From positions 378,982,166 to 379,046,165 of the forward strand of contig NC_080672.1 of the NCBI RefSeq assembly GCF_030247195.1: DNA of 64,000 bases, in the 5' to 3' direction. The notes beneath the pieces are model-generated. The model saw only the letters and a list, made by a program, of their open reading frames with translations, searched no databases and had not been told where the DNA came from. Position 1 is the stretch's first letter. Every line of letters starts with the position of its first letter. Below are positions 11,436 through 21,495 of the stretch, piece after piece. This stretch comes from Topomyia yanbarensis (Eukaryota; Arthropoda; Insecta; Diptera; Culicidae). A program made the position numbers and the translations under genes.

Positions 11436-11717
11436 GGTATGTCGCCGCAGGACAGAAAACGAAAATTATTCAATCAAGTAAACGCTGGTGGTAACAAAGT
11501 TGTTGAAGAGATTTTGATAACATTATTCAATTTCGACCCTGCTGAATGGAGCGATGCGAAGGGATCAGCAGAATGGATAAGGACCCGGCTGATTCGCTGT
11601 AGGTACCGGAGGAGATCGTTATCTAGTGCGGATTTCGTAACGGGCGGGATGTGGGAGGATCCACCAAATGGTGCGCTAAATGTTACGAGTGAAATTAAGT
11701 GGAAGCGGAACGTATAG
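11436..11717 (+). CDS. Unassigned 93-codon open frame, possible exon
   Basis: An ATG frame (Kozak-like GTATGTCGC) runs to TAG at 11717; an in-frame ATG lies two codons upstream at 11430. The product begins MSPQDRKRKLFNQ, is charged, and carries two AEW motifs (FNFDPAEWS and GSAEWIR). I recognise no domain. In favour of function: balanced codon use unlike the surrounding AT-rich DNA, and a CpG-rich upstream stretch with GTCAGTCAGTACC, which resembles initiator sequences. Against: short, alone, no splice structure I can prove. It could be a first exon of a host gene, a small orphan gene or chance. Confidence 0.3.
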   Translation, partial: GMSPQDRKRKLFNQVNAGGNKVVEEILITLFNFDPAEWSDAKGSAEWIRTRLIRCRYRRRSLSSADFVTGGMWEDPPNGALNVTSEIKWKRNV

Positions 11718-12126
11718 CCGGGAGGAATGCAGTTGAAAATGAGCTAACCGCAAATTTCATAATTAAATAATGTTTATGAAGGATAAAAGTATGTAACTAG
11801 TTATATAGGTTGAACTATTATTGCCAGAACTAGTGATTCTGATGAGTCGAAGGCGAAACGCAAATCTCATAACTAATTTAGTTACAAGTTTTGTGCCCTT
11901 CACGCTTAAAAGTTATTTTTTTCAACGCTCTCTTTAGTGGAGGAAAATTGGTTTTCATCAATTTTTTTCACTTTAGGGAGTAATATATCAAAGTACATTA
12001 GTATATAGCGTGAATACTTTTTTGATTATTGACTACCCTAAAAGCTTGGGGCGATTTTTGACAGATTCTTAGTCCATGCACTCTCAGGAAGGCAAATCTG
12101 GAGGTGGCAATTATGTGTTTATTTAC
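11718..12126. other. AT-rich spacer with diverged GCGAAACGCAAAT words
   Basis: GCGAAACGCAAATCTCAT (near 11854) and CAACGCTCTCTTTAGTGGAG (near 11923) resemble, in inverse order, the arms of the inverted repeat at 12127-12353, so an older copy of that element may lie here. Nothing else seen. Confidence 0.35.
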
Positions 12127-12353
12127 CCAACGTTTCGACTCTGTTTAGCGCTGTCTTCAGTGGAGATAAAATATCGTTCATTTTTTTACTACTAGCTTAT
12201 AATGAGAATTGCACAAACAGTTTCTTATCACAATTAGTCTTTGTTTGGGAACCTTAACAAAGAAAAGACGAAAAGAAACTATTTGCACTAAAATTGTAAA
12301 TTAACTAAATTATTTCCCCCTGAAGATGGTAATGTACAGAAGCGAAACGTTGG
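12127..12353. mobile_element. Small inverted-repeat element with CCAACGTTTCG ends
   Basis: CCAACGTTTCGACTCTG...GTCTTCAGTGG (12127-12163) faces CCCTGAAGATGG...AGAAGCGAAACGTTGG (12318-12353). The 36-37 nt arms pair at their outer 11 bases and again at TCTTCAG. The centre is AT-rich with no frame. Non-autonomous element of unknown class. Confidence 0.5.
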
Positions 12354-14249
12354 ATTAGAAAATTCCAAATGACTACTAAGTCAAACAAAGTGTATTTAGT
12401 TTCTCTTAGTTTAGTTTTTCAAAAATAGTTATTATTAATAGAGTGGATTCATCCATCAATTAGCTATTGATATTTTCATGAGAATTATTGCTTACTCGGT
12501 ATCAAACTCGAATCTTTAAGATAAAAACTTCACCATGTAACTCTATCAAATGAAGAGGGAAGCCCCTTACAGTCATGTTAAGTTCTCTTCTGCCCAATCT
12601 AGCTATTATCACCGTCCACTCACAGATTGTGTAATTGGTAGCAACCTCTGATTTTTTCTTCTCCACGAGAGAATAGTAGTGTGTACCTTCCAATAGCAGA
12701 AAGCAGAGCACACGATTATTAGTGGATAATTACTTGAGAGGTTTATAATTGTGCACAATTGAGAGGTTCCTTTCCGTTTTGCGCGCATCATTGCTCATCA
12801 GTGTGTAGATCGGGTCGAGTATCAAAATGCACTTCAAAAGTTATGATGATTGTGATGAGGCTGAATGCTGGCATTGCGGTTCGACTCCAATCAGCTCTCT
12901 GTGCAAGCCGAGGGTGCGATCATTTTAAGTAAAATGTTTGGTAAAAATCGGCCAAAAGGGTTCATTATCCGTTGTTGTTTTCAACGCGGCATTCTTTTTT
13001 TTCTCTGCCGTTGAAATTCAATCGGAAACCAATTTCAGGTAGGCAATGTGAGGTACGCGAATCGAAAAGAGATTAATTACCCTATGCGTTGGTTTTTTTT
13101 TGTACTGCTCATAATTTACTTTTTTTTGCTTACGAGTGAGTGAAACAATTTTCGTTGCTTACATAAAAATGATTTGCGCTCTGATCCTTTAAAGTACCAT
13201 CTGCTGGCATTGAGTGAGCTGCTGGGAAGGGACAGTGGGAGAGAACCGGTAAAGAGGGGTTGAGCTAATTTTAAAAAAACGATTGAACCTACAATTAACA
13301 TTTTGAAGCAACATTTCCTCTGGCGATGATGGGTTGTTACTTACGAGACGTCATGCAGCGAAAATCATAAAGCAACATGTTGTTTTAAATCAATCTTCAA
13401 ATTCGACGGTCGCGCCAACCAGTCTGTTGTTTTCAAGTCGCAATGAGTGAGCCTGGAAACCGACCGAGCGAAGGGCCAATTGTCACGTGATTGGTTGTGC
13501 AGATGATGGGAAGGTTGTTACCCTAAAATGCACAGTTTGAGTGTAAGAGTAGCACCACCTTTTCAATTTTTTAGCTTTTAAGTATATCTAATTCAAATTG
13601 ATGTTAGTGGCAGTATGGGCGTAGCGTTTGTTAGGAGATGCTATCACAGACTTACAGACATAACGGCATGAGGAAATTGTTCCAAAAATATCTTTCCGCT
13701 CATTTTGCTAAATCACTAACATACATCCGTAATAGCCATTATGCAAGAAAATAATTTATCACCATATATTTGCGAATATGTCAATGGTGCCAGGCTGTAG
13801 AGAGAAATAGTAGTATAAGGGTCCCTCCTGCATCTTTGTATATTTTTCTAAACAGAAACTGTGGAGCTCGAAATCTGTTGGAAAAAAAATAGTTATCAGC
13901 TATTGTGTATTGTATGGAGAATTATTGGAGAATAGTTGTATAATAAGAATAGAGCTGTTAATTCCAATGACTTTTTTAATTTAAAAGAGTGTTACGCTCA
14001 ATTTTTTTGCGTTTATTTTCCGTCGGTCTTTGTCCGCACTGTGTGCCCATCACCGACACCAGAGAAGTGACTCCACAACCAGATATCGGTTTATCAACAC
14101 ATGGACATGGACTTCCCTTGCGAAGAAATACAACCACTCAACCACCGGCGTCGTCTATGACTAAAGTTTGGTCAAACAAAAATAATTATTTTTTTTATTT
14201 TTATTTTTCATAAGTTCAAGTATATAATACGGAAAAATATTCAGCTAAG
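12354..14249. other. Spacer without recognised gene
   Basis: Apart from the dispersed repeat words at 14053-14156 noted elsewhere, I see no gene or element. A GGTTCGACTCC word at about 12878 resembles a Pol III B box but has no convincing A box or cloverleaf. Confidence 0.45.
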
Positions 14250-14960
14250 CTTTCGGTTGAGCGTCTTTTAATTTTTGCCATCAAGTTCTGTATAGCCACC
14301 TCGTCCACAACCAGTTTACATTACAGTTTTGGGTCTCATTCAGGCTCCGCTTGACGATGGACCAATAATATTGAGAGGGTTCTTGTCCTTGGGTGCCACT
14401 AGAACCTTTTAGGCATTATACAACTACATGACCTTTTCTCCATAATGGCAGTATTCAAATCCGCTCAAAATAGCGTGAAATAATCGTATTGCGCCAGACG
14501 TTTTTTCATGCACTCTTTCATATAAATTTCTTTATTGACGGGCTCGGTCGCAATGAAAATATCGCTTTTCAAACCACAGGTAAAGGAAGCCTGCCAAACC
14601 AGATATTTCTGTGTGAACTTCGACAGCTTCATATGCTTGAAAATATCGGCCACTTATCCGCCCGGTTGCCATTACGCTGGTGACAGTTGATTTGGTCACT
14701 TTCAATGGTTTCACTAACTTGACGTGCAGATAATTTGGATTCAGGCTATACGCAAGCAAAAATTCTCTGTGTTGCTCCTTTTGTTTAGTTGACACTTTTA
14801 AAACTGAAGAGCAAATGGAAATGGCAAATACTAAAAGCATTTTTCTGCACGCAGGTAAATGAGGGATTAGCGGATTTGTTGAATATCGTGCAAAGAAATA
14901 CGTCAAGTTGAAGTCGACCAAATTTTGATCGCAAATTTTAAATATCTCCACGAAATTTTT
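14250..14960 (-). pseudogene. Decayed Tc1/mariner (ITm) transposase, DD37E-like
   Basis: Minus-strand pieces in order. The N-terminal helix-turn-helix reads REFLLAYSLNPN...KLVKPLKVTKSTVTSVM. The pre-catalytic part reads FTQKYLVWQASFTCGLKSDI then VNKEIYMKECMKKRLAQYD. The region of the second Asp reads LF, stop, ADL. The third catalytic block reads QYYWSIVKRSLNETQN in another frame near 14350. Stops and frameshifts separate them and much of the catalytic core around the first Asp is missing. The VN.EIY..EC..KRL block is shared with the better preserved DD37E transposase at 15663-16677, so a related family is likely. Terminal repeats were not found. Confidence 0.75.
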
Positions 14961-15511
14961 AGTGGCTTTGAAAGTAGCCGATTTATTAATATTTCCATAT
15001 TTATTAGGAAGTCGGTATTGCATGGTTTTATTCAAATCTTTGTCTGGTTTCTGTTCTGTTCTGGAAGTCGTAAAAAATAATACATTAGGTCAAGTCGGTG
15101 CGCTACAACATTGCCAGTCTCCGAAAACACAACTTCTTATTTGATCGATAGTGTTGCTGACTTTTTTGGTTTCAGGGAAAACTGGTTCAGGTGATTTTTA
15201 CGAGTTATTTTTTTATATTTGGTACAATATTATTGAACAACTCATAAATAAAACATTTCACAAATTGCGAAAAAAAAAACAAAAAAAGTGACAAACGGGG
15301 AAAACTAATAAATAGATAAAATGGAGCAAAACAAGAAAGCTACAAAATGACTCCCAAAATAATGGAAAAAGATTAATAATATGCAAATAGTCAAAAGTCT
15401 ACCTAATAGAAAAAATCCAAAATGTTGACAACAGAAAATGGAAAACAATTAAGACAATGGAAAAATAAAAAAATCAAGCAAAAAAAATAATAAAGTAAAA
15501 CAGATTGAATA

Positions 15512-16675
15512 AAGGGCGAACACGAAATTATTGCGACACATTCAACAGGGCACAACTTTTTTACCATTGGGTAAAAATCAACCAAATTTTGCACACTTTC
15601 TCATTGATGTGGATTGTTTACATGCTGTCAAACTCGAAGTCGTGTTTTTCGATTCAACGAAAATGGAGGTGAACCAACGCGAGTCGAGAGAACAAATTCT
15701 TTCCAAACACCTGGAATTTCCTGACCTGTCGCACCGGCAGTTGGGAAAAATGTTGAACATTCACCATTCAACCGCTTCCAGAGTGTTGAAGCGGTTCCAG
15801 GAGCGGTTGACGTTGGACCACGGCAAAGGAGCTGGAAGAAAACCGGGACCGGAGAACAAAGAGACGGAGGGAAAGGTGAAGCGGATGATTAAAGCAAATC
15901 CCAACGACTCAAGCCGTGATTTGGCTAAAAAGATCGGCATGTCGCAGAGCTACGTCCAGAATGCAAAGAAGAGAGCTGGACTACATACATACAAGGTACA
16001 GAACTTCCCAAACCGCGATGAGCGGCAACAATCGACGGCTAAATCTCGGGCACGGAAGCTCTACGAGAAGATGCTGACAAAATATGGCTGCTGTGTGATG
16101 GACGACGAAACGTATATAAAAGCCGATTTTAAGCAAATTCCGGGGTTGGAGTTTTTCACCGGCAAGGGCAAGTTCTATGTGGACGACAAATTTAAGAAGA
16201 AGAAAATGTTGAAGTTCGCCTCCAAATATCATTTGGCAGGCCATCTGTTCTTGCGGACTGAGGAGTGAGCCTTTCGTGACAAAAGGCACAGTAAATGGCG
16301 AGATCTACAAAACTGAGTGCCTCGAGAAGCGCCTTTTGCCGTTCTTGCAGCAGCACAACGAAGCTCCGCTATTTTGGCCAGATTTGGCATCATGTCACTA
16401 TTCTAAAAGTGTCCTGGAGTGGTATGAGGCCAATTCTATCCATTTTGTTCCAAAGGACATGAATCCGCCAAACTGTCCGGAGCTGCGCCCGGTGGAGCAG
16501 TACTGGACAATGATGAAGCGGGAACTTTGGAAGAGCAAGAAGACAGTCAAAGACGAGAAGGACATGTTAAGAAAATGGAAAAAAAACTGAGAAATTGGTA
16601 CCGGATGACACTGTATGGACTTTAATGGAGGGCATTAAGCATTTTCGGTGTCGCAATAATTTCGTGTTCGCCCTT
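15512..16675 (+). mobile_element. ITmD37E Tc1/mariner transposon, 1,164 bp, complete ends
   Basis: Perfect 28-bp terminal inverted repeats at 15512-15539 (AAGGGCGAACACG...) and 16648-16675, flanked by TA on both sides (15510-15511 and 16676-16677), the target duplication of IS630-Tc1-mariner elements. It encodes one transposase with DD37E spacing, broken by two frameshifts. Size, TA target and single gene match the ITmD37E group. It sits in A-rich simple sequence. The identical TIRs suggest a fairly recent insertion, or at least preserved ends. Confidence 0.95.
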
Positions 16676-16677
16676 TA
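15663..16677 (+). pseudogene. ITmD37E transposase with two frameshifts
   Basis: Cut-and-paste transposase of the element at 15512-16675. The start is ATG at 15663, giving MEVNQRESREQ; the upstream frame runs back into the TIR and lacks ATG. Residues ~22-46 form the first helix-turn-helix (LSHRQLGKMLNIHHSTASRV), AGRKPG at ~57-62 is the linker, and ~82-104 form the second helix-turn-helix. The first catalytic Asp is in CVMDDETY (~147/148). The frame stops at 16266-16268, but a +1 frame carries on with the second Asp in FWPDLASCHY and the Glu in CPELRPVEQYW. Counting gives 37 residues between them, the DD37E signature. A second shift in the A run near 16577-16584 precedes LVPDDTVWTLMEGIK. That frame ends inside the right TIR at about 16677. 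The protein cannot be made intact. Confidence 0.92.
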
Positions 16678-17869
16678 ATTGAAAACATCATGAACATGAA
16701 AAACAGTAAAAATGGCAACAAAGAAAAAAAAATGCAATTAAAAATATAAAAACAAGACTACAATAAACAAATATAGAAATGATCAAAATGGATCCACTGA
16801 GTTAAACTTAAAAATAAAAATTTTACAAAATATTTGAAATATAAAAATTAGCAGCAAATTTAAAAAATTGAAAGTATGAAAACAAGAAAGTGGGAAAACG
16901 TTAGAAATGTTTCAAAATAGAAGAAATGATAATGTTCAAGTATGGAGTAAAAAGATAAAAATTAAAATAACTCCGAAAAATCTAAAAAGTTAACAAGTTT
17001 TTTTTTAAAGAAATAATAGAAATAAAAATAAATGGAACAATTGAACGAAATAGACTGAAGAAAAAATAGAAAACAGAAACAAGTGCAAATAGCCCAAAAA
17101 GAGACAGTAGTGAAATCGTAGAAAACATATAAAAACAAATGGATTTAATGGGTAAAAATAAAAATCCTAGAATTAAAAAAATATTTTCACAAAGAAAAAC
17201 AAAAGAAAATTTTAAAAATAAATGGGTTTAAAAATAAATAAATCTAAACAAAGTAAAAGTGGAAAAAAATAAAATTTGAGAAAATGGAAAACCGAAAACC
17301 TTCTAAAAGTAAAGATCAAAATAAAATAATAGGAAAAATATTGAAATGAAAGAAGTAACAAAATAGAAAACATTGAATTGAAAATTGTTTAAATGGGTAA
17401 AAATACTAAAAATAATATTGCATATCAATAAACAAAAATGAAAGAATATTTAAAAAATACATGCCAAAAAAGCATATATTTCAAAACTGATAAATGGAGA
17501 ACAGAAAATTTCATATCGCGAAAAAAAATTTAAACGAAAGGAATAGAATAAACATTTATTGAGCTAATGAGAGAAATCTAAAATGAAAAAAGTCGGAGAG
17601 AGAAATACTGAAATAAGCTTATTGTAAGATATGAAAAAAAAAAATAAAAGAAATAACTGAAATAAAAATTTAGTAAAATAAATTTAATAAATTTAATGAA
17701 AAGTTAAACAAGCAAATGCAAAAGAAACTAATAAAACGATAGATAAAATGGAAAAAACGTAAACGCGAATTGAAAAAATGGGACAAATTTTAAAAGGGAA
17801 GCAAAAATGGTAAAAATATAGATTGGAAAATATGGGGCAAAATATACAAGAATTACTGAAAACCTGTTT

Positions 17870-18458
17870 CAATCCACCTAGCGGTGCAATTGTGCCTTTC
17901 TCATTTCTCTAAACTATGGCACGGAGGCTTTTTATGTTCAACATAATTGTGGAAATGCCCATTACATTCTTAGTATACTTTGCACTTATACACAATGGCA
18001 TGCCAGCCACGAACTTGATGAGCTACGTGTCGACGGTGAAACACTTGAAACAAAAAAAATATCATACTCCATTAGCCTAATCAGCATTAGATCAATGTTA
18101 TCTGCTTGCTAACTCATTTTGTCATGCGGGGGTGGGTGTGTAAGGAGGGCGAAAGTCCCATGAACGAACGACTCCCCAGCTTAAATTGGTATGCTTTGTG
18201 ATATAGTGGTGGTTTAAAGATGATGGGGTTGAAAATGAGGGGTATGAGTTCTGGATGGGGTGGTGATCTGAGGGGTGATTTAAGAAGATTTTTAAAGGAG
18301 GGGAGTGAACAGTATAGGGAGGGTGTAACCCCTCTCCGTAAACCACCAACTACGCCCCTGTTAAAATCCAGAAACCTTATGCGAGTCGAAAAAAAATTTG
18401 ATTAGGTTGACGTTTTTCAGAGTGTTTGCATAACCTTTCTATATGAGAAAGGCAAAAA
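17870..18458 (+). mobile_element. ~590-bp non-autonomous element with TGCCTTTCTCAT ends
   Basis: Begins near TTCAATCCACCTAGCGGTGC, with TGCCTTTCTCATTT at 17893-17906, and ends with hairpin CCTTTCTATATGAGAAAGG (18434-18452) plus CAAAAA. TGCCTTTCTCAT at the left is the inverse of ATGAGAAAGGCA at the right. The same end closes the repeat at 1-840. The interior has a GGGGTGGGTG/GAGGGGTG G-rich section at 18125-18330 without a gene. The family looks abundant; superfamily not assigned. Confidence 0.6.
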
Positions 18459-19239
18459 CTCATTTACATTAGGAAAGTTAGTTAAAGATGACAAAAACTT
18501 TCGGGTTCGGGCATTTAAATAAAAAAAATAAAATGAATACGAAAAATTACAATGGGTTGTTTTCTTGTGTTTGAAACTTTCTTTCTTGATTTTGAGAGTT
18601 ATTCAGAACTCGTTTCACAAATCCTATTTGAACAGTTGAGCATTCTAAAAGAAGGTTGCTGAGTTTTTTTCTTTCAAATAGATTCTTTTGTGCTTCATTT
18701 AGCGGCCACGAAGGATTGAAATAAGTGAAAATAGGAGCCACATATCGTCCAGGAAATAGAAAAAATCGCAATTGGACTAATGATTAGAAACCACTGTTTT
18801 TTGAAACCCATCCACAGATTGAAAGTTTCAAAATAATTAGTAAAATACGAATCAAAAGCAATTTCAAGAGCTCAAAACTTTCAACTTTTACCAGCTCAAT
18901 TTTTTTCAATCGTCTAAATCAAAAAAATTATTGTTGTATATAGAAAATAATTGTTGCGAAATTTTTTTTTAGTTTTTTAATGCGCAATTTACAAAAAAAA
19001 AGATCTTATCTTTTTTTGTTGTAAATTTTTATCTTGTCTTTTTGCCCACTGCGCGGTTAAATCGTTTTTAATTTGCATATTTCAAAGTTTTTTTTGATTA
19101 GTCTTTCATGGAGTATAAACTTAATAATGTAATGTACGATTAACTTTAGATTGAAATTGGAGGAAATTAAATCATACCAATATTGAAACTCTAATTGAAT
19201 TTTTCAATAAATTATTATTGAATAATATTAAACAGAATC
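18459..19239. other. AT-rich spacer, nothing recognised
   Basis: No supportable frame or paired ends. Confidence 0.5.
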
Positions 19240-21021
19240 ACCGTTATTAACAAAAAAATGACCATAAATTTGTCATACGGCATTCGAAATATACAGTATC
19301 CAAACATCTTCTCAGTGAATTTCAAAATGATCCATCGAGGGATTCGAGAGAAATTGCAATTTGAAGTTTTATGACTCGTTTCATAAGGCTACCAGCAAAC
19401 ACCCACGGGTTTGGTCCTATCTCTACAAACAAAAATTTTTTTGTCTACTTATTTAGTACATGGCATTCGAAAGATATAGTAATCAAGTATATCTCCTGCA
19501 AGTTGGAAAATATTTCATTGACGGAATCGAAATTTATAACGGTTTGGATGTGGTATGCGGTAATAGATGGGTTTTCTACCAGACTTCAAGCGTGAATCTA
19601 TGTTTGTCCATTGACTATTTAGATCGTTTATACGTGCCGCGGTTTTTAAAGGAAAACCTGATAACTTAATTACATAAATATATAGTACAAAAGGTGTTAT
19701 TTATATGGTACACTGAAAAAATATGGAAATAGGGTTGTCTACCAAACGTTAAATATAATGTGTAAATTAAAAAAATGGATAAAAGTCGGAATGTTTACTT
19801 CAAAAGGCCATATTTCAATGGTTTGTTGGCCGATTCTAATTATTTTTTCATTATTGAACAAGTAGACGTTTCATCGTTGATTTTCATTAAGAAGAATATA
19901 AAATAGAGTTGTCTACTTCAAACAATAGACAACATAATAATCCTCAATTATATGTATTATCACTATTTAGTGAATATGTTTGTATTCAAAACGATGACGA
20001 TAGTTGAATGCAACGAACGCAAACTACAAATGATGGAAAAATAAAACCATAAATTTAAAAAATATGAAGGTATTTGCTGATTCAGACCAATTTATGTTGT
20101 TGGAAATTTTGTACAATCGCTGGTTGGGTTGACAGATGTTAAAACTGGTCAAAGGGGATGTTATTAGTACAAGTTCATCTGCTCATATCTCTAACTATTG
20201 TCAGTTTTATTGTCGAATTGAACTTATCATGAGAATTTTACATCCAGATGTTTATACAGCAATTGCAATCAACTAGTATATAAAAATGGATAGGCAGCTA
20301 TTTTTAAAACAAAAATATTTACTAAATAATGATAATACATATAGTTGAGATCAACTATATCGCCTATTTATTGATGTAGATGACTCTGTGTTATATTCTT
20401 CTTAATGAAAATTAACAATGAAACGTTTACCTGTTCAATAATGAAAAAAATAATTCGAATCGGTAACAAACCATTGAGATACGGCCTTTTGAGGTAAACA
20501 TTCCAACTTTTATTCATTTTATTAGTTTTCACATTATATTTAACGTTTGGTAGACAACCCTATTTTCATATTTTTTCAGTGCACCATATAAATAACACCT
20601 TTTGTACTATATATTTATGTAATTAATTATCAGGTTTTCCTTTAAAAACCGCGGCACGTATAAACGATCTAAATAGTCAGTGGACAAACATGGATTCACG
20701 CTTGAAGTCTGGTAGAAATCCCATCTATGACCGCATACCACATCCAAACCGTTATAAATTTCGATTCCGTCAATGAAATATTTTCAAACTTGCAGGAGAT
20801 ATACTTGATTACTATAACTTTCGAATGCCATGTACTAAATAAGTAGACAAAAGAATTTTTGTGTGGTACCCTTATGAAACGAGTCATAAAACTTCAAATT
20901 GCAATTTCTCTCGAATCCCTCGATGAATCATTTTGAAATTCACCGAGAAGTTGCTTGGATACTGTATCTTTCGAATGCCGTATGACAAATTTATGGTCAT
21001 TTTTTTTTTGTTAATAACGGT
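19240..21021. repeat. 1.78-kb foldback: two ~0.7-kb inverted arms, 0.33-kb loop
   Basis: The left arm 19240-19982 and right arm 20312-21021 are inverted copies along nearly their whole length. They begin with ACCGTTATTAAC (19240-19251) and end with GTTAATAACGGT (21010-21021). By eye identity is near 90%. A ~33-bp segment around 19390-19430 is absent from the right arm, and there is a small internal difference near 19925-19960. The loop is about 329 bp. Each arm contains the same short frame (MTRFIR...FSTWHSK...STRLQA), which follows from arm identity and is not evidence for a gene. It could be a long-TIR transposon derivative or an inverted duplication. A transcript through it would form a ~700-bp duplex. 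Confidence 0.88.
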
Positions 21022-21140
21022 TTTAGGAACACCGTGAAGCAATCTGCTGCGTTATCGGGATGCTCGGGGTAGAAGAAGAAATGCCTTCGGATTAGTTGGA
21101 TTGCCTCGTGTGCCCTATCTTCAATAAGCGTAATATAGTT

Positions 21141-21495
21141 TAATAACTATCGAGGCTTTCCGATCCTCAATGTCACATACGAGGTTCTTTCCCGTATTTT
21201 TTTTATTAACAAACTACGCCCGTTGTTTGAATCCTTTCTCGACGAATACGAACGCGGGTTTCAAGAAACACTGACGGACCATCTGCTTTTGGATTTCAAG
21301 GCGGCGTATGAATTCGCGAAACGAAACAAACTTTGGCCGATAATGCTTGAAGATGGCTTTCAGATGAAACGTATTAAGCTGATTCGTATGACCCTGTATG
21401 GATTAAAATCAATTCCTAAAAATTGCCGAAGAGACATAAAACTCGTTGGTGACTATATATGGATTGAAACGGTCCATGGAATAAGCTGTCCATAA
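21141..21495 (+). pseudogene. Non-LTR reverse transcriptase fragment with internal deletion
   Basis: Reads NYRGFPILNVTYEVLSRI, then FESFLDEYERGFQE, then LLLDFKAAYEFAKRNKLWPIM and RLIRMTLYGLKS-type sequence. These match the order of RT motifs before the catalytic site (NYRGI.LLN.AYK, EYQ.GFR, DFK.AYD) in LINE RTs. The spacer between GFQE and LLLDFKAAY is shortened and no YADD block follows before the stop at 21495. Clade is not resolved. A dead fragment, isolated from other LINE parts. Confidence 0.75.

Larger units (their letters stand above)
15240..17868 (+). repeat. A-rich, T-poor low-complexity domain
   Basis: Excluding the transposon at 15512-16675, about 1.4 kb consists of A runs punctuated by short words such as AAAATGGAAAA, AAATAGAAA, AAAAATAAA and GAAAAAT. 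Purines dominate strongly and T and C are scarce on this strand. No period is obvious. It may be an expanded poly-A or retroposon tail or a slippage-grown tract. No coding potential. Confidence 0.8.

Noticed and set aside
12840..12910. tRNA-like or SINE promoter (GGTTCGACTCC)
   Set aside because: The B box alone matches; no A box at the right distance and no cloverleaf.
19371..20887. Same short protein read from both foldback arms (MTRFIR...STRLQA)
   Set aside because: Any frame in one arm must recur in the other; the shared frame does not show selection on a protein.
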